A stretch of DNA of 64,000 bases from Gammaproteobacteria bacterium (lineage in GTDB: Bacteria; Pseudomonadota; Gammaproteobacteria; Eutrophobiales; Eutrophobiaceae). Location: positions 124,001 through 188,000 of the forward strand of contig SCUJ01000001.1 in the NCBI GenBank assembly GCA_004297165.1, read 5' to 3'. The notes beneath the pieces are model-generated. The model did no database searches, was not told where the DNA came from, and was given only the letters and a program-made list of their open reading frames with translations. Numbering within the stretch: position 1 is the stretch's first letter; each line of letters begins with the position of its first letter. A program made the position numbers and the translations under genes. Shown here in pieces: positions 45,593 through 56,889 of this stretch.

Positions 45593-46296
45593 CGGAAGCG
45601 CCGAAATGCTGGGCCGTCATTCCCGCCGCCGGCGCCGGTCTGCGAATGGGGAGCGCGGTTCCAAAACAGTATCTCAAGCTGCACGGCAAGTGCGTCCTGG
45701 AGCATACCTTGAAGGTCTTTTGCTCCCATCCCGAGATCGCGGGCGTCATGGTCGCGCTGGCGGATGGCGATCCTTACTGGCATACGCTGCGGATCGCCAC
45801 GCATGCGAAGATCCGCTGCACGACCGGCGGCGCGGAACGCTGTCATTCGGTGTACAACGCGTTGCGGCAGCTCGCCGAAACCGCCGCCCCATGGGACTGG
45901 GTGCTCGTGCATGACGCGGCGCGGCCCTGTCTGCGCGGCGCGGATATCAGCCTGCTGATCGCCAGCGTGAAGGATCATCCCGTCGGCGGCATACTCGCCC
46001 TGCCGGTCCGGGATACCATGAAACGCGCCGGCGCTGGAGACGAGATCCTCGAAACCATCGAGCGTAGCGGTCTCTGGCATGCCCTGACGCCGCAGATGTT
46101 CCGGCTGGGCGACCTGCAAATAGCGCTGGAACAGGCCATGGCCAGGGGTTTCACCGTAACCGACGAGGCGCAGGCAATGGAACTCGCCGGCCAGATGCCG
46201 CGACTGGTCCGGGGCCAGCCGGAGAATATAAAAATCACCCATAACAACGATCTGCCGCTGGCGGAGTTGTATCTGTTGCAACAGGATCGAAAATGA
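45589..46296 (+). CDS. ispD: 2-C-methyl-D-erythritol 4-phosphate cytidylyltransferase
   Basis: Third step of the MEP isoprenoid pathway, transferring CMP to MEP. 235 residues with the nucleotide-binding N-terminus [12 protein letters not shown] and [25 protein letters not shown] and the C-terminal I-K-I-T-H-N-N-D-L. It overlaps both ftsB and ispF by 4 nt, so the three are translated from one message. Confidence 0.96.
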   Translation: MTEAPKCWAVIPAAGAGLRMGSAVPKQYLKLHGKCVLEHTLKVFCSHPEIAGVMVALADGDPYWHTLRIATHAKIRCTTGGAERCHSVYNALRQLAETAAPWDWVLVHDAARPCLRGADISLLIASVKDHPVGGILALPVRDTMKRAGAGDEILETIERSGLWHALTPQMFRLGDLQIALEQAMARGFTVTDEAQAMELAGQMPRLVRGQPENIKITHNNDLPLAELYLLQQDRK

Positions 46297-46769
46297 TGCG
46301 CATAGGTCACGGTTATGACGCCCATGTCTTCGCCGCGGGCAGACCGCTCGTGCTCGGCGGAGTCATCATCCCGCACGATCAGGGACTCAAGGCCCATTCC
46401 GACGGCGACGCCGTCATCCACGCCCTCTGCGACGCCTTGTTGGGGGCGGCGGGTCTGGGGGACATCGGCCGGCATTTCCCGGATACGGATAACAGCTACA
46501 GCAACATCGACAGCCGGATCCTCCTCCGGCGGGTGCGGTCGATGCTGGCCGCGCAATCCCTGGCGATCGTCAATGCCGACGTCACCATCCTGGCGCAGGC
46601 GCCGAAGATGGCGCCGCATATCGAAGCCATGCGGGCGACGCTGGCTGCCGATATGGGAATCGAACCGCACGCCATCAACGTCAAGGCCAGCACCACCGAA
46701 GGCATGGGCTTCGTCGGCCGCAAGGAGGGCATCGCCGTCCACGCCGTCGCCCTGCTGACTGACGCATAG
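46293..46769 (+). CDS. ispF: 2-C-methyl-D-erythritol 2,4-cyclodiphosphate synthase
   Basis: Cyclises CDP-ME 2-phosphate to MEcPP, the substrate of IspG (11016-12251). 158 residues, a zinc trimeric enzyme: R-I-G-H-G-Y-D-A-H (Asp and His metal ligands), [21 protein letters not shown] and [13 protein letters not shown]. Overlap with ispD as in most gammaproteobacteria. The usual next genes (truD, surE, pcm) are absent and a thioesterase gene follows instead. Confidence 0.97.
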   Translation: MMRIGHGYDAHVFAAGRPLVLGGVIIPHDQGLKAHSDGDAVIHALCDALLGAAGLGDIGRHFPDTDNSYSNIDSRILLRRVRSMLAAQSLAIVNADVTILAQAPKMAPHIEAMRATLAADMGIEPHAINVKASTTEGMGFVGRKEGIAVHAVALLTDA

Positions 46770-46796
46770 CGCGTAACCGGCGCTGGAGGGCGATCG

Positions 46797-47258
46797 ATGA
46801 GCGAGATCAACGCGGTGCAGGATCGGGTGATCCTGCTGCTCCGGGAGAAATTCTCGGAATTGAATCTGACGGTGCAGATACCGCCGCCCGTATTCACCGC
46901 AATGCAGGGCAGCGTCATCGCCTTCGATGAAGTCAATAACGTCATGCAGGCGAGGTTCCCGGTCGCCGAATCCACTTTGAACCCTTTCGGCAACATGCAG
47001 GGCGGCATGATCGCCGCGGTCATAGACAACACCCTGGGACCGCTGAGCATGCTGGCCGCTCCTCCCAATTACACCCGTCATCTCGAGATCAAATATCGCA
47101 AGCCCGTTGCCGGCGCCACGCCGTTCCTCGATGTGCATTGCCGTTTGGAGGAACGCAATGACCGGCAATTGATCTTCACCGCGAGCGTGATCGACGCCAG
47201 CGGCGCCGAATGCGCCAGCGCCCGCGCGGTGCACTGGATCCTCGCCTCGCGCAACTGA
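46797..47258 (+). CDS. PaaI-like hotdog-fold thioesterase
   Basis: A 153-residue single-domain hotdog protein. The active-site segment N-P-F-G-N-M-Q-G-G-M-I-A-A-V-I-D-N-T matches the PaaI/YdiI pattern H/N-x-x-G-x-x-x-G-G-x-x-x-x-x-D, with Asn and Asp as likely catalytic residues. It is expected to hydrolyse an acyl-CoA in the cytoplasm, with unknown substrate. It begins 28 nt after ispF and could be the last gene of the pyrG string. Confidence 0.78.
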   Translation: MSEINAVQDRVILLLREKFSELNLTVQIPPPVFTAMQGSVIAFDEVNNVMQARFPVAESTLNPFGNMQGGMIAAVIDNTLGPLSMLAAPPNYTRHLEIKYRKPVAGATPFLDVHCRLEERNDRQLIFTASVIDASGAECASARAVHWILASRN

Positions 47259-47555
47259 TCGTGCGATCAATCTCTGCGGATCATTTCTTTCCGCGTTACG
47301 GCTTCACGCCGTAAATACCCCGAAAAGGGTAGCTGAGAACGAAAATAACCGAATAAAAAGGCGATTTTGTTTCGGCTTTGTATCAGTTGCGTCCCCTGCG
47401 CTTACATTCATGCTTCTTTGGTTTATGCTGGATTCCAGACCGGCGCACCAGAGGTTAAAAATAAAATACAACAGCCGGCTGCGACATCATTACTAGAATA
47501 AAAAACTCGATACGCAAGTTAAGCGCACTATTGAATAGCGAAGAGGAGATACGTC
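47259..47555. other. Regulatory region upstream of rpfF
   Basis: 297 bp without a gene. A small perfect hairpin TTACGGC-TTCAC-GCCGTAA lies just after the thioesterase gene near 47298-47316. The second half is AT-rich and ends in a strong ribosome site GAAGAGGAGATACGTC before the rpfF ATG. No known riboswitch is recognised. Confidence 0.5.
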
Positions 47556-48479
47556 ATGAATGCTTATAACCTTGCCAATGAAGTCCAGATTCGGAATTTT
47601 AATCAGATCGCAATCGATATCGACGCGGAACACGGCGCTGTCTGGGTCAACCTCGTCCCTGCGCCGCGGCCATGTTTCAATCCCGCGATCGTGCAGGAGT
47701 TGCGCAGCCTGCAGATCATGCTGGAGGTGAACTCGGGCAAATTGCCGCATCAGGGCGAGATGGTCCAGATCAATTATCTCGTCCTCAATTCCGAAATGCC
47801 GGGAATCTTCAGCATGGGCGGCGACCTCGATCTGTTCCGCCGCTGCATCGCGAGCCGGAACAAGAAAGGTCTGTCGGTCTACGCAAAATCCTGCATCGAT
47901 ACAATTCACGGCTTTGTCACGGGCTGCCGCCAGCCAATCACGACGATCGCCCTGGTGCGCGGCGACGCGCTCGGCGGGGGATTCGAAGTCGCGCTGAGCT
48001 GCCAGGTCCTGATCGCGGAACAAGGGGCGGAACTGGGCTTTCCGGAAGTCCTGTTCAACCTGTTCCCCGGCATGGGAGGCTATCATCTGCTGGCGCAGCG
48101 GATACCGCCGAAGCAAGTGGACAACATCATGTTGAGCGGCATCAAGTATCCGGCGCAGCGGTTGCACGAGATGGGCGTCATCGACAAGCTGGCGGAGAAG
48201 GACAAGGGCCGGGAGGCGGTTTACGCCTACATCGCGGAAAGCTCGAAATACCGCAACGGTTACTCGGCGTTGAAGAATGTCCGCGAGCGGGTGCATCCGG
48301 TGACGCACGAGGCGCTGATGGATGTCTGCAACTATTGGGTGGACATCTCGATGAACATCAGCGAACGCGACCTCAAGCTGATGGATCGTCTGGTCCGGGC
48401 GCAGGATAGGCTGATGCAATCCTGGCAGTCCCGCATCGCGGAGACCGACGCGGTCTATTATCGGGAGAACATCGCCTGA
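47556..48479 (+). CDS. rpfF: DSF synthase (crotonase family) RpfF
   Basis: Produces the diffusible signal factor, a cis-2-unsaturated fatty acid, by acting on hydroxyacyl-ACP as dehydratase and thioesterase. 307 residues with the crotonase core. The two catalytic glutamates sit in G-G-G-F-E-V-A-L-S-C and G-F-P-E-V-L-F-N-L-F-P-G-M-G-G-Y, the RpfF pattern. The extended N-terminus and Y-x-Y-I-A-E-S-S-K-x-x-N-G also fit. The gene converges on rpfC with 23 nt between stops. The sensor and regulator of the same pathway are adjacent, which strongly supports the call. Confidence 0.92.
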   Translation: MNAYNLANEVQIRNFNQIAIDIDAEHGAVWVNLVPAPRPCFNPAIVQELRSLQIMLEVNSGKLPHQGEMVQINYLVLNSEMPGIFSMGGDLDLFRRCIASRNKKGLSVYAKSCIDTIHGFVTGCRQPITTIALVRGDALGGGFEVALSCQVLIAEQGAELGFPEVLFNLFPGMGGYHLLAQRIPPKQVDNIMLSGIKYPAQRLHEMGVIDKLAEKDKGREAVYAYIAESSKYRNGYSALKNVRERVHPVTHEALMDVCNYWVDISMNISERDLKLMDRLVRAQDRLMQSWQSRIAETDAVYYRENIA

Positions 48480-48502
48480 CCGAACGCTGGCTTCAACTTC
48501 GC

Positions 48503-51073
48503 TTATAGTGCCGCCGACTCAAGCTGCTCCAGGTAGGCAACCAGGGCAGTTTGAGTCCGGTCATAAGCCTCATCCATTTGATTCAGATAATCCCCCATCT
48601 GGGTCTTGTTCTCGCTGGTGCACATTTGATGTATCGAAGTCGCATATTGCGCGAGCGAGACCGCGCCGATGCTTCGCGTGCTGCCCTTCATTGCGTGCGC
48701 GCTGTCCTGGATGGCCGCGAAACGGCCGGCTGTGTAGGAATTTTTCATCGTCTCGATGAGCGTCTTGCTGTCCTTTAGAAAACCCTGGATGAGATCGCTC
48801 ATGAAATCCATATCCTGGCTCAGCTTCGCCAGGTTGTTCAGGGTGTCATAATCGAGCACCGGCTGCTGCTCGTTCTTGTTCGAGGCAACCAGCTTGAGCC
48901 GGGCCTTCTTGCCCGGGTTCGTCGCGATTCCGGGTTTCTCGACGCCTTCCTGACGCGCCGCTTCGCGATCGCCGCTCTCCATCAGGCTGTTGATCGTGTT
49001 CAGCAGGCGTTTGATCTCGATGGGCTTGGTGAGATAGGCATCGACGCCGGCATTGCGGCATTCGGCGGCCGCTTCCGTCGTGGCATTCGCGGTCAGGACG
49101 ACGATGGGTATCCGGTTCCTTCCGGTCATCATGAAGCGCAACACCTTGGTCGCTTCGATGCCGTTCATCACCGGCATATGCATGTCGAGTATGATCAGGT
49201 CATAGTTGCTCAACTCGAATTTGTCGAGCACCTCTTCGCCGTTGTTTACGACATCGACCTTGTGCCCCGCGTATTCCAGCGTCTTTCTGATGACTTTCTG
49301 GTTGGTGAGATTGTCTTCGCCCACGAGGATGTTAAGTTTCTTATCGATGGCCTTCTTGCCGTCGATCTCCACCAGCCGTGTGACTTTCTCGGGATCCAGG
49401 ATCCCGACCGTGGTCGCGTGCAGCACATTGAACAACAACCGTTTCTCGATCGGCGCTTGCAGGATGCACAAATAACCTGAATCGAGCAGCAGGTTACGAT
49501 CCGGCGCGCCGGCCTCGCGCACCAGCACCAGTTCCATGTTCCTGAGTGCGCCGCTTGTCTGAATCTGCCGGGAGAATTCCAGGGGATCCATTTCCAGTCC
49601 CTTCTCGTCGATCAGGGCGGTGTTGTACTCCTTCCCCGCGGTTTTCGCTCGCGCAAGCAATTTGAGGGCGTCGGCGCTGGTGATGGCGTGATCCCAGCCG
49701 ATCTTCCAGTCCTCCAGATATTGCACGATCGTGGTGTGACGCAAACCGTGTGTGGCGACCAGCAGCACCCGCGGTTCCTCGACGATATCCCGCGGGAGTT
49801 CCGCCGCGGCTTCGGCGCCTTCTTGCAAATTCGCGCCCAATTCGAACCAGAAGGTGCTGCCGACGCCGACCTTGCTGACCAGGCCCATGCGGCCTCCCAT
49901 CAACTCCACAAGACTCCGCGCGATCGCGGTCCCGAGCCCGGTGCCGCCCATCGTGTTGGTCGCTGATTGGTTCGCCTGAATGAATTTTTCGAAGATCTTT
50001 TCCTGCATGTCTTCCGGTATGCCGATGCCGGTGTCGATGACTTCGAATCTCAGATCGACGCGCTTGCTGGTCATGTTCCGGGTGGTGACATTGACGATCA
50101 CCCGGCCTTTCTCGGTGAACTTGATGGCATTGCTGACGAGGTTGATCAGCACCTGGCGGATCAACTGTTCGTCGCCAATCAGCTTATAAGGCGTGTCCGG
50201 AGAGATGTGATGAATAAAAGTAAGACCTTTCTTTTCGGCCAGCGGCGACAGCATCCGGACCACGGATTTGAGCAGGACGTAGAGATCGAGCGGTTGATTT
50301 TCGATGTTCGTCTTGCCTGCCTCGATCTTGGAGATATCGAGGATATCCTGGATGAGGTTCAGGAGAGATTTCGCGGACGCAAGGATGGTGGAGACGAAAT
50401 CCTTCTGATCCGGATCAAGGTTGGTCGAGGCCAGCATCTCGCTCATCCCGATTACGCCATTCAACGGCGTGCGGATCTCATGACTCATGTTGGCCAGAAA
50501 CTGGCTTTTTGCCTGATTGGCGGATTCGGCCTCCTTGATGGCGTTTTGCAGGCGGCTGAGCAGGACATTGATATACAGCGGCAGGATCACCATGGTCGCA
50601 AGCACGCCCGCCGAGATGAAGAAGTGTTCGGACCAGTAGGGACTAAAAATCGTCACGATGACGAATCCAACGATGGTCAGCGAGGTAAACAGGAAGAGGT
50701 ATTTGCTGCCGTGACGCAGGCCATTGCCGAAGATGAGCCAGAAAGATATGACAATCAGCGGGGCCGCGGCTTCCCCGGAGGAGGCCATCGCGAACGTGGT
50801 CGTCGCCACCTCGACCACCATCGCGAGCAACAGGCGTTTTTCGTTCCGATCCGGGGAGTAGGCGGTCCAGATTATAAACAGCGCCGAAAAGGGCAGGGTG
50901 GCGAGAAACATATACAGGATGTTGTCGCCCATCAGGTTGTGCGACCAGGCGATTGCGGTGTAGATGGTGAGAATGAGGCAAGCGATCAGGCGGATGACCG
51001 CCTGCTCAAATTCATCGCCGCGTTGGCGTAACTGCGCGAGGCGTTCGTTAATTGTGGAAGTAGGGTTGTGCAT
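48503..51073 (-). CDS. rpfC: DSF-sensing hybrid histidine kinase RpfC
   Basis: An 856-residue membrane sensor: about five N-terminal hydrophobic segments within residues 25-175, a HisKA domain with His198 in [12 protein letters not shown], HATPase_c ([20 protein letters not shown]), a receiver domain with Asp630 in [12 protein letters not shown], and an HPt domain with His793 in H-A-M-K-G-S-T. A full phosphorelay is thus encoded in one chain, as in Xanthomonas RpfC. The ATG at 51073 (AGGTAAGCCC upstream) is preferred to the TTG at 51100. It follows rpfG on the same strand. Confidence 0.9.
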   Translation of the reverse strand: MHNPTSTINERLAQLRQRGDEFEQAVIRLIACLILTIYTAIAWSHNLMGDNILYMFLATLPFSALFIIWTAYSPDRNEKRLLLAMVVEVATTTFAMASSGEAAAPLIVISFWLIFGNGLRHGSKYLFLFTSLTIVGFVIVTIFSPYWSEHFFISAGVLATMVILPLYINVLLSRLQNAIKEAESANQAKSQFLANMSHEIRTPLNGVIGMSEMLASTNLDPDQKDFVSTILASAKSLLNLIQDILDISKIEAGKTNIENQPLDLYVLLKSVVRMLSPLAEKKGLTFIHHISPDTPYKLIGDEQLIRQVLINLVSNAIKFTEKGRVIVNVTTRNMTSKRVDLRFEVIDTGIGIPEDMQEKIFEKFIQANQSATNTMGGTGLGTAIARSLVELMGGRMGLVSKVGVGSTFWFELGANLQEGAEAAAELPRDIVEEPRVLLVATHGLRHTTIVQYLEDWKIGWDHAITSADALKLLARAKTAGKEYNTALIDEKGLEMDPLEFSRQIQTSGALRNMELVLVREAGAPDRNLLLDSGYLCILQAPIEKRLLFNVLHATTVGILDPEKVTRLVEIDGKKAIDKKLNILVGEDNLTNQKVIRKTLEYAGHKVDVVNNGEEVLDKFELSNYDLIILDMHMPVMNGIEATKVLRFMMTGRNRIPIVVLTANATTEAAAECRNAGVDAYLTKPIEIKRLLNTINSLMESGDREAARQEGVEKPGIATNPGKKARLKLVASNKNEQQPVLDYDTLNNLAKLSQDMDFMSDLIQGFLKDSKTLIETMKNSYTAGRFAAIQDSAHAMKGSTRSIGAVSLAQYATSIHQMCTSENKTQMGDYLNQMDEAYDRTQTALVAYLEQLESAAL

Positions 51074-51140
51074 GGGCTTACCTGTCTGGTCAGTTTCCAA
51101 TCCCGAGAATAATGGCTGGCATAGGGTAACTATGAGCCGG

Positions 51141-52214
51141 TTAGTTGATCACCGCCTGCTGGCGGCAATTAATGATCTCGTCCAGCCGTTTCAACAACGC
51201 ATTGACGCAGCCTGGATCGAGGTGCTGGTGTTTCTGGCGGTTGATCTCCTTCAGTGTTGCGTGCATCGCCCAGGCCTGTTTATAGGGGCGTTCGCTGAGG
51301 AGCGCATCGAAGACATCCGCCGTGGCGACGATCCGGGCCGCGATTGGGATATCATCCCCTGACTTCCCTTCAGGGTAACCGCTGCCGTCGAAACGTTCGT
51401 GATGGTTCAGCGCGATGATCGCGCCCATCTGCAAATAGTTGGACGGACTGTCCTTGAGAATTTCGTGGCCGATAATGGTATGGGTTTTCATGATCTCCCG
51501 CTCCTCCGGGCCCAAGGCATCCTGCTTGAGCAGGATGCGGTCCGGGATGCCGATCTTGCCGATGTCATGCAGCGGGGCCGCCATATTGATAGTTCCACAG
51601 AATTCCCGATCCATGCCCAACTCATGCGCGATGATCTGGCTGATGCTGCCGATCCTGAGTTGATGCGGCCGGGCCTCGGTCTCCTTGAATTCCCCGGCGC
51701 GCGCCAGCCGGGACAGGGTTTCCTTTTCCCGGATCAGGATCTGGCTGACGGCATCGTTGACTTGCATCTCCAGGCTCTTCGCCCGGCTGCGGATGATCAT
51801 CTGTTGCCGGCGCATCGTCAGGAGGTTCCGGCAGCGGACCTTGCATTCGTAGTGATCGATCGGTTTGGTGAGAAAATCCGTCGCCCCGGCTTCCAGCGCG
51901 AGATACATCACCTCCTTCTCGTCGATGATGGTGATGATGACGACCGGGACATCGTGGCAGGAGGGGATTCGACGCAGGCGCTTGATGAATTCGACGCCGT
52001 CGAGTTCGGGCATCTTGTAATCCGCGAGGATCAGATCCGGCGGATTCGCTTCGGCCGCTTGCAGCGCGGTTTTTGCGTTATCGTAAGTGGCGACGCGGAC
52101 ATGATTGCCGATGCTGTTGATGACTTTTTCGAGAATGATCCGGCTGGTCAGCTGATCGTCGATGATCATCACGCTGACCATGAGCTGGTGGACATTCGAA
52201 TTGTCGAAATACAC
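51141..52214 (-). CDS. rpfG: HD-GYP response regulator RpfG (c-di-GMP phosphodiesterase)
   Basis: The output of the DSF pathway: degrades cyclic di-GMP when phosphorylated. 357 residues: a receiver domain with Asp65 in [13 protein letters not shown], then an HD-GYP domain with the HD pair at 216-217 in [13 protein letters not shown], further metal ligands His245 and H-H (271-272), and G-Y-P at 279-281 in F-D-G-S-G-Y-P-E-G. All metal ligands look intact, so it should be active. The start is GTG at 52214, supported by AGAGGAT upstream; an ATG at 52181 would shorten the N-terminus by 11 residues. It precedes rpfC by 67 nt, probably in one operon. Confidence 0.92.
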   Translation of the reverse strand: MYFDNSNVHQLMVSVMIIDDQLTSRIILEKVINSIGNHVRVATYDNAKTALQAAEANPPDLILADYKMPELDGVEFIKRLRRIPSCHDVPVVIITIIDEKEVMYLALEAGATDFLTKPIDHYECKVRCRNLLTMRRQQMIIRSRAKSLEMQVNDAVSQILIREKETLSRLARAGEFKETEARPHQLRIGSISQIIAHELGMDREFCGTINMAAPLHDIGKIGIPDRILLKQDALGPEEREIMKTHTIIGHEILKDSPSNYLQMGAIIALNHHERFDGSGYPEGKSGDDIPIAARIVATADVFDALLSERPYKQAWAMHATLKEINRQKHQHLDPGCVNALLKRLDEIINCRQQAVIN

Positions 52215-52315
52215 GCGTCTATCCTCTCCCGGTTCGCGCTCTCCAATACCGACTTTGCCCGGCTTGCATCAGGCGCGCCTGTCTGGAGAACGATCGGCAG
52301 TTATAAATGCTTATA

Positions 52316-52861
52316 TCAGTTCGCCTTGCGGAGCAAGACGTATACGGCGCCCGTGCCGCCATCCACCGGACGCGCGCTGCAAAAGGCCAGCACATCCTTG
52401 CGCTGTTGCAACCAGTGTCCCAGGTGTCTTTTCAATACGGGTTCACGGTTCGGCGAACCGAGGCCCTTGCCATGAATGATCCTGACGCAGTATTTCCCTT
52501 CCGTCCGGCAGTGGCCGAGAAAGTCCGCAACGCGTTGTTTCGCGGCGGAAACGTTCAGGCCATGCAGGTCCAGTTCCATCTGGATGCTCAGTTGTCCCGT
52601 TTTTAATTTGCGAAACTGGCGATCCTGCAAGCCGTTCCGGCGGTACAGCAATTCCTCGCCTGTCTCCAGACCGTCCGCATCCGCGGTCCCGGCCGCCATT
52701 TCGTCGATGACATGACTCTCGTCGGCAAGTCTTTGCAACGGGACCGGCGCCGGACGCCGCCGCGGGATGCGCACCTGGTTCTGCTTTACCGGCGTCACCG
52801 TTCCCGCCGCATTCCGGAACAGGCGAACATCCTCTTCAGTCGGGGTCGTTACTGTAGCCAT
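52316..52861 (-). CDS. Smr domain protein (SmrA/YdaL-like)
   Basis: A 181-residue protein with a charged, disordered N-terminal half and a C-terminal Smr domain: M-E-L-D-L-H-G-L-N at the domain start, C-V-R-I-I-H-G-K-G-L-G-S in the middle and G-G-T-G-A-V-Y-V-L-L at the end. Stand-alone Smr proteins are DNA or RNA endonucleases linked to repair or to rescue of collided ribosomes. Which role applies here cannot be decided. It stands alone between rpfG and purL. Confidence 0.85.
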   Translation of the reverse strand: MATVTTPTEEDVRLFRNAAGTVTPVKQNQVRIPRRRPAPVPLQRLADESHVIDEMAAGTADADGLETGEELLYRRNGLQDRQFRKLKTGQLSIQMELDLHGLNVSAAKQRVADFLGHCRTEGKYCVRIIHGKGLGSPNREPVLKRHLGHWLQQRKDVLAFCSARPVDGGTGAVYVLLRKAN

Positions 52862-52999
52862 GGCTGCACGCTGACGGGCCGAGATCTATTAGTGTATATC
52901 ACAAGCATCATAATGCCAGTTTTACAGCGGGTTGAAATGAAATGTTAACAATCGTGCCGAGAACAGGCCCCTGACGTCAAGTATTTGACGCGGAAGCCT

Positions 53000-55900
53000 T
53001 TAATCCAGCCACTCCCGCGCGTTGCGGAACAGTTGCAGCCATGGACTGTCCGGGCTGGTCCAGGTGGATGGGAGCCAGGAGAACTGTTTGGCGAGAAAGA
53101 CCCGTTCGGGGTGGGGCATCAGGATCGTGAAGCGCCCGTCGGCGTTGGTGAAGCCGGTCCAGCCCCCGGCGGAACCGTTCGGATTTGCGGGATAGCGCGT
53201 GGCCGGTCTGCCGTGGTTATCGATGAAACGCAGGACGGGATTCGCCATGTTCGGATCGGAGTCTGCCCTGAAAGATGTCAGGCCCTCGCCGTGGGCCACG
53301 ACCAGGGGCAGGCGAGAACCCTGCATGTTGCGGGTGAGGATCGATGGTGATTCCATCACCTCGACCATCACGAGGCGCGATTCGAAACGGGCGGACGCAT
53401 TCTGGATGAATTCGGGCCAGTGCGCCGCGCCGGGGATCAGGGACCGCAGACCGGCCAGCATCTGGCAGCCATTGCAGACGCCAAGACCGAAACTGTCCGC
53501 GCGTTCGAAGAAGGCCTGAAATTCCTCCAGCAGGCGGCTGTTGAACAGAATGGTTTTGGCCCACCCGCCGCCCGCGCCCAGCACATCCCCATAGGAGAAT
53601 CCGCCGCAGGCCGCGAGTCCCGCGTAATGGCGAAGACTGTCCCGGCCTTCCAGCAGATCGCTCATATGCACGTCAACCGGCGCGAAGCCGGCGCGTTCGA
53701 AGGCGGCGGCCATTTCCACATGGCCATTGACGCCCTGTTCCCGCAGGATGGCGATCAGGGGCGGCTTCCCGACATTAATACCGGGGGCGGCTGGCGCCGG
53801 GAATTGCGGTCCGAGCGTGAGTGAAAGCCCGGGGTCATGCTCATCCTGCACACCCGCATATTCCTCGCGCGCCGTTTCGGGGTTGTCGCGCAGGGATTGC
53901 ATGTGAAAGGTGGTGAGCGACCAGAGCGCATGCAGGCGGGAGAGCCTGGCCTCGAACAGGAGATTGCCGGAATTCGTTATCCGGAGGCGCTGATCCCGAT
54001 CCGGCTGTCCGACGATTTGCAGATGTGCCGCGTCCAGACCGCTCCAGAGGAAGGTCTGACGCGCGGATTCCAGATGTTGCGCCTCGATCTGGATGACCGC
54101 CCCGGGTTCTTCGTTGAAGAGCAACGGCAGGATTGCTTTATCCGGGATGGAGAGATCGATCGCGATCCCCCTGCGCGAGGCGAAGGCCATCTCGCACAGG
54201 CACGCGATCAGCCCGCCATCGGAGCGATCGTGATAGGCGAGCAGCAGGCCCTGTTCGTTCAACAACTGGATGGACTGGAAGAAGGCGCGCAGGAGTTCCG
54301 GTCGATCGAGGTCGGCGGACGGACCGCCGGACTGCGAAAATACCTGGGCGAGCGCCGATCCGCCCAGGCGATTCCGTCCGCCCGAGAGATCGATGAGCAG
54401 CAGAAAAGTTTCGTTGCCTGTATCGCGCAACTGCGGGGTCAGGGTCAGGCGGATGTCGGACACCGCCGCGAAGCTGGTGATATTGACCGACAACGGGGCG
54501 ATGACCTGTTTGTCCCTGCCGTCCTCCCGCCAGCGGGTGCTCATGGAGAGCGAATCCTTGCCGACCGGAATGGCGATCCCGAGCGCGATGGCGAGTTCGG
54601 CGACGGCCCGGACCGTGTCATAGAGGGCGGTATCCTCGTTGCCCTGCCCGCAGGCCGCCATCCAGTTGGCGGAGAGGGCGATGTCCTCCAGGCGGTTGAT
54701 GCGCGCCGCGCAGATGTTGGTGATGGCCTCCGCGAGCGCGAGCCGTCCCGAGGCGGGCGGGTCGATGACGGCCGCCGGACTGCGCTCGCCCGTGGCCATC
54801 GCCTCGCCCGTCCAGGCATCGAAGGAGGCCGCCGTCACGGCGCAATCCGCGACCGGCGTCTGCCACGGGCCGACCATCTGATCCCGGCAGACCAATCCCG
54901 ATACGGTGCGATCGCCGATGGTGATCAGAAAGCGTTTGTCGGCGACCGCGGGGAGTTGCAACACCCGCTCCACCGCTGCTCCGAGTTCGATATCTTTCAG
55001 GTCCGGATTGTCAAAGCGGATGGGGCGATGCTCCGCGCTGCGCGTCAGGCGGGGCGGTTGGCCCAGCAGGATCTGCAAGGGGAGATCGATCGGTTGTTCG
55101 GCATGCCGCCGATCCGACAAGACCAGCCGCCCGGTGGCGTCGGTCTCGCCGACGACCGCAAACGGCGCGCGCTCGCGCCGGCAGAGCGCGGCGAATCGAT
55201 CCACGGCGGTCGCGCCTATGGCCAGCACGTAGCGTTCCTGCGCCTCGTTGCACCAGATCTCCATCGGCGACATTCCCTCGTCGTCGCAGGGTATGGCGCG
55301 CAGCTCGAAGGCCGCGCCGCAACCGCCGTCGTGCACGAGTTCCGGCAGGGCGTTGGACAGCCCGCCCGCGCCGACGTCGTGGATGGAGATGATCGGGTTC
55401 TCCCGGCCCATGGCCCAGCATTGATTGATCACCTCCTGACAGCGGCGCTGCATCTCGGCGTTGTCCCGCTGGACCGAGGCATAATCGAGTTCCGCCGCGC
55501 TGTCGCCCGCGGTCATGGAGGAGGCCGCGCCCCCGCCGAGGCCAATCAGCATGGCCGGCCCGCCGAGGACGATGATCTTCACGCCGGGCGCCAGGCCGCG
55601 CTTGGCGACATGGCCGTCGCGGATCACGCCATATCCGCCAGCCAGCATGATGGGTTTGTGATAACCGCGGATCGTCCCGGTCGCGGGATCCGCATGTTCA
55701 TAAGTGCGGAAATAACCGCACAGCGCCGGACGGCCGAATTCGTTATTGAACGCGGCGGCGCCCAGCGGGCCGTCGAGCATGATCTCGAGCGCGCTGACGA
55801 TCCGGTCGGGTTTGCCGTGGCGCTCCTCCCAGGGTTGGGGCAGGTCCGGGAGCTGAAGTGCGGAAACGGAAAATCCCGTCAGTCCCGCCCTTGGCCGCCC

Positions 55901-56887
55901 CCCGATGCCGGTCGCGGCCTCATCGCGGATCTCGCCGCCCGCGCCGGTGGCGGCGCCGGCCCAGGGGGAGATCGCGGTCGGGTGATTGTGGGTCTCCACC
56001 TTCATCAGGATATTGACCGCCTCGGGATGATAGCGGTAGCGGCGATCCCCTGGATCGGGGTGGAACCAGCTCGCGGGATATCCGGCCATGACCGCGGCGT
56101 TGTCCCGATATGCCGAGAGGACCCGCCCGGGGTTTTGCGCATGGGTGTCGCGGATCATCCCGAACAGCGAGAGATCGGCGCGTTCGCCGTCCACGATCCA
56201 GCCGGCGTTGAAGATCTTGTGCCGGCAATGCTCGGAATTGGCCTGGGCGAACATCATCAATTCCACGTCCGTGGGGTTGCGTCCCAGACCCGCGAAGGAC
56301 ACTTCCAGATACTCGATCTCATCGGGCGAGAGGGCGAGGCCGAGGTCCCGGTTGGCCTGTTCCAGCGCCGCGCGCCCATGTTGCCGGAGATCGATATGGC
56401 GGAGCGGTTTCGCCGTTTGTTGTTGAAAGAGCCGTTCCGCCGCGCCAGTATCGGGCAGGATGATCTGCGTCATGCGGTCATGGAGCAGATCGCCTAAATG
56501 ATGGCGCAGGGTGTTGAAATCCGGTGCTTCCCCGGTGAAGGCAAAGCGCCAGTGGATGCCGCGTTCGATACGGTGCAGGTCGGCGAGGCCGCTGTTATGC
56601 AGGATATCGGCGGCCTTGCTGCCCCAGGGGGAGATCGTGCCGGGGCGGGGAACGACGAGCAGGCACGCCATCGGTTCGCTGTCCCGATTGGCACTGCCGC
56701 AAGACCCATAGTCCAGCAGTCCGTTTATGCGTTCCCGCGAGGCCGGGTTGAGCTCGCCCCGCCAGTCGACGAAATGAATGAAATCGGCGTGGAGATCGAG
56801 CAGTCCGGGCAGTCTCTGCCGGGCGATATTGAGGATCCTGTCTTTCCTGAAATCCGAAAGCGCGTTACCACCGGGAAAGAGATGCAT
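53000..56887 (-). CDS. purL: Phosphoribosylformylglycinamidine synthase
   Basis: Fourth step of de novo purine synthesis, FGAR to FGAM with glutamine and ATP. The single-chain 1295-residue form equals the E. coli length: an N-terminal PurS-like part, two AIRS-type ATPase lobes ([46 protein letters not shown]) and a C-terminal glutaminase with the nucleophile in G-V-C-N-G-C-Q-M-L. The ATG at 56887 gives [11 protein letters not shown]. It lies 2 nt after the stop of the secretin-like gene (TGAGGATG), so PurL translation is coupled to that unrelated gene, although the frame is open further upstream. Confidence 0.96.
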   Translation of the reverse strand: MHLFPGGNALSDFRKDRILNIARQRLPGLLDLHADFIHFVDWRGELNPASRERINGLLDYGSCGSANRDSEPMACLLVVPRPGTISPWGSKAADILHNSGLADLHRIERGIHWRFAFTGEAPDFNTLRHHLGDLLHDRMTQIILPDTGAAERLFQQQTAKPLRHIDLRQHGRAALEQANRDLGLALSPDEIEYLEVSFAGLGRNPTDVELMMFAQANSEHCRHKIFNAGWIVDGERADLSLFGMIRDTHAQNPGRVLSAYRDNAAVMAGYPASWFHPDPGDRRYRYHPEAVNILMKVETHNHPTAISPWAGAATGAGGEIRDEAATGIGGRPRAGLTGFSVSALQLPDLPQPWEERHGKPDRIVSALEIMLDGPLGAAAFNNEFGRPALCGYFRTYEHADPATGTIRGYHKPIMLAGGYGVIRDGHVAKRGLAPGVKIIVLGGPAMLIGLGGGAASSMTAGDSAAELDYASVQRDNAEMQRRCQEVINQCWAMGRENPIISIHDVGAGGLSNALPELVHDGGCGAAFELRAIPCDDEGMSPMEIWCNEAQERYVLAIGATAVDRFAALCRRERAPFAVVGETDATGRLVLSDRRHAEQPIDLPLQILLGQPPRLTRSAEHRPIRFDNPDLKDIELGAAVERVLQLPAVADKRFLITIGDRTVSGLVCRDQMVGPWQTPVADCAVTAASFDAWTGEAMATGERSPAAVIDPPASGRLALAEAITNICAARINRLEDIALSANWMAACGQGNEDTALYDTVRAVAELAIALGIAIPVGKDSLSMSTRWREDGRDKQVIAPLSVNITSFAAVSDIRLTLTPQLRDTGNETFLLLIDLSGGRNRLGGSALAQVFSQSGGPSADLDRPELLRAFFQSIQLLNEQGLLLAYHDRSDGGLIACLCEMAFASRRGIAIDLSIPDKAILPLLFNEEPGAVIQIEAQHLESARQTFLWSGLDAAHLQIVGQPDRDQRLRITNSGNLLFEARLSRLHALWSLTTFHMQSLRDNPETAREEYAGVQDEHDPGLSLTLGPQFPAPAAPGINVGKPPLIAILREQGVNGHVEMAAAFERAGFAPVDVHMSDLLEGRDSLRHYAGLAACGGFSYGDVLGAGGGWAKTILFNSRLLEEFQAFFERADSFGLGVCNGCQMLAGLRSLIPGAAHWPEFIQNASARFESRLVMVEVMESPSILTRNMQGSRLPLVVAHGEGLTSFRADSDPNMANPVLRFIDNHGRPATRYPANPNGSAGGWTGFTNADGRFTILMPHPERVFLAKQFSWLPSTWTSPDSPWLQLFRNAREWLD

Positions 56888-56889
56888 CC

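Noticed and set aside
53837-56497. An 886-codon open frame on the plus strand opposite purL
   Set aside because: It is wholly antisense to a gene with every conserved PurL motif, its translation is an Arg/Gly/Ala-rich low-complexity string with no recognisable domain, and long antisense frames are expected in GC-rich DNA.
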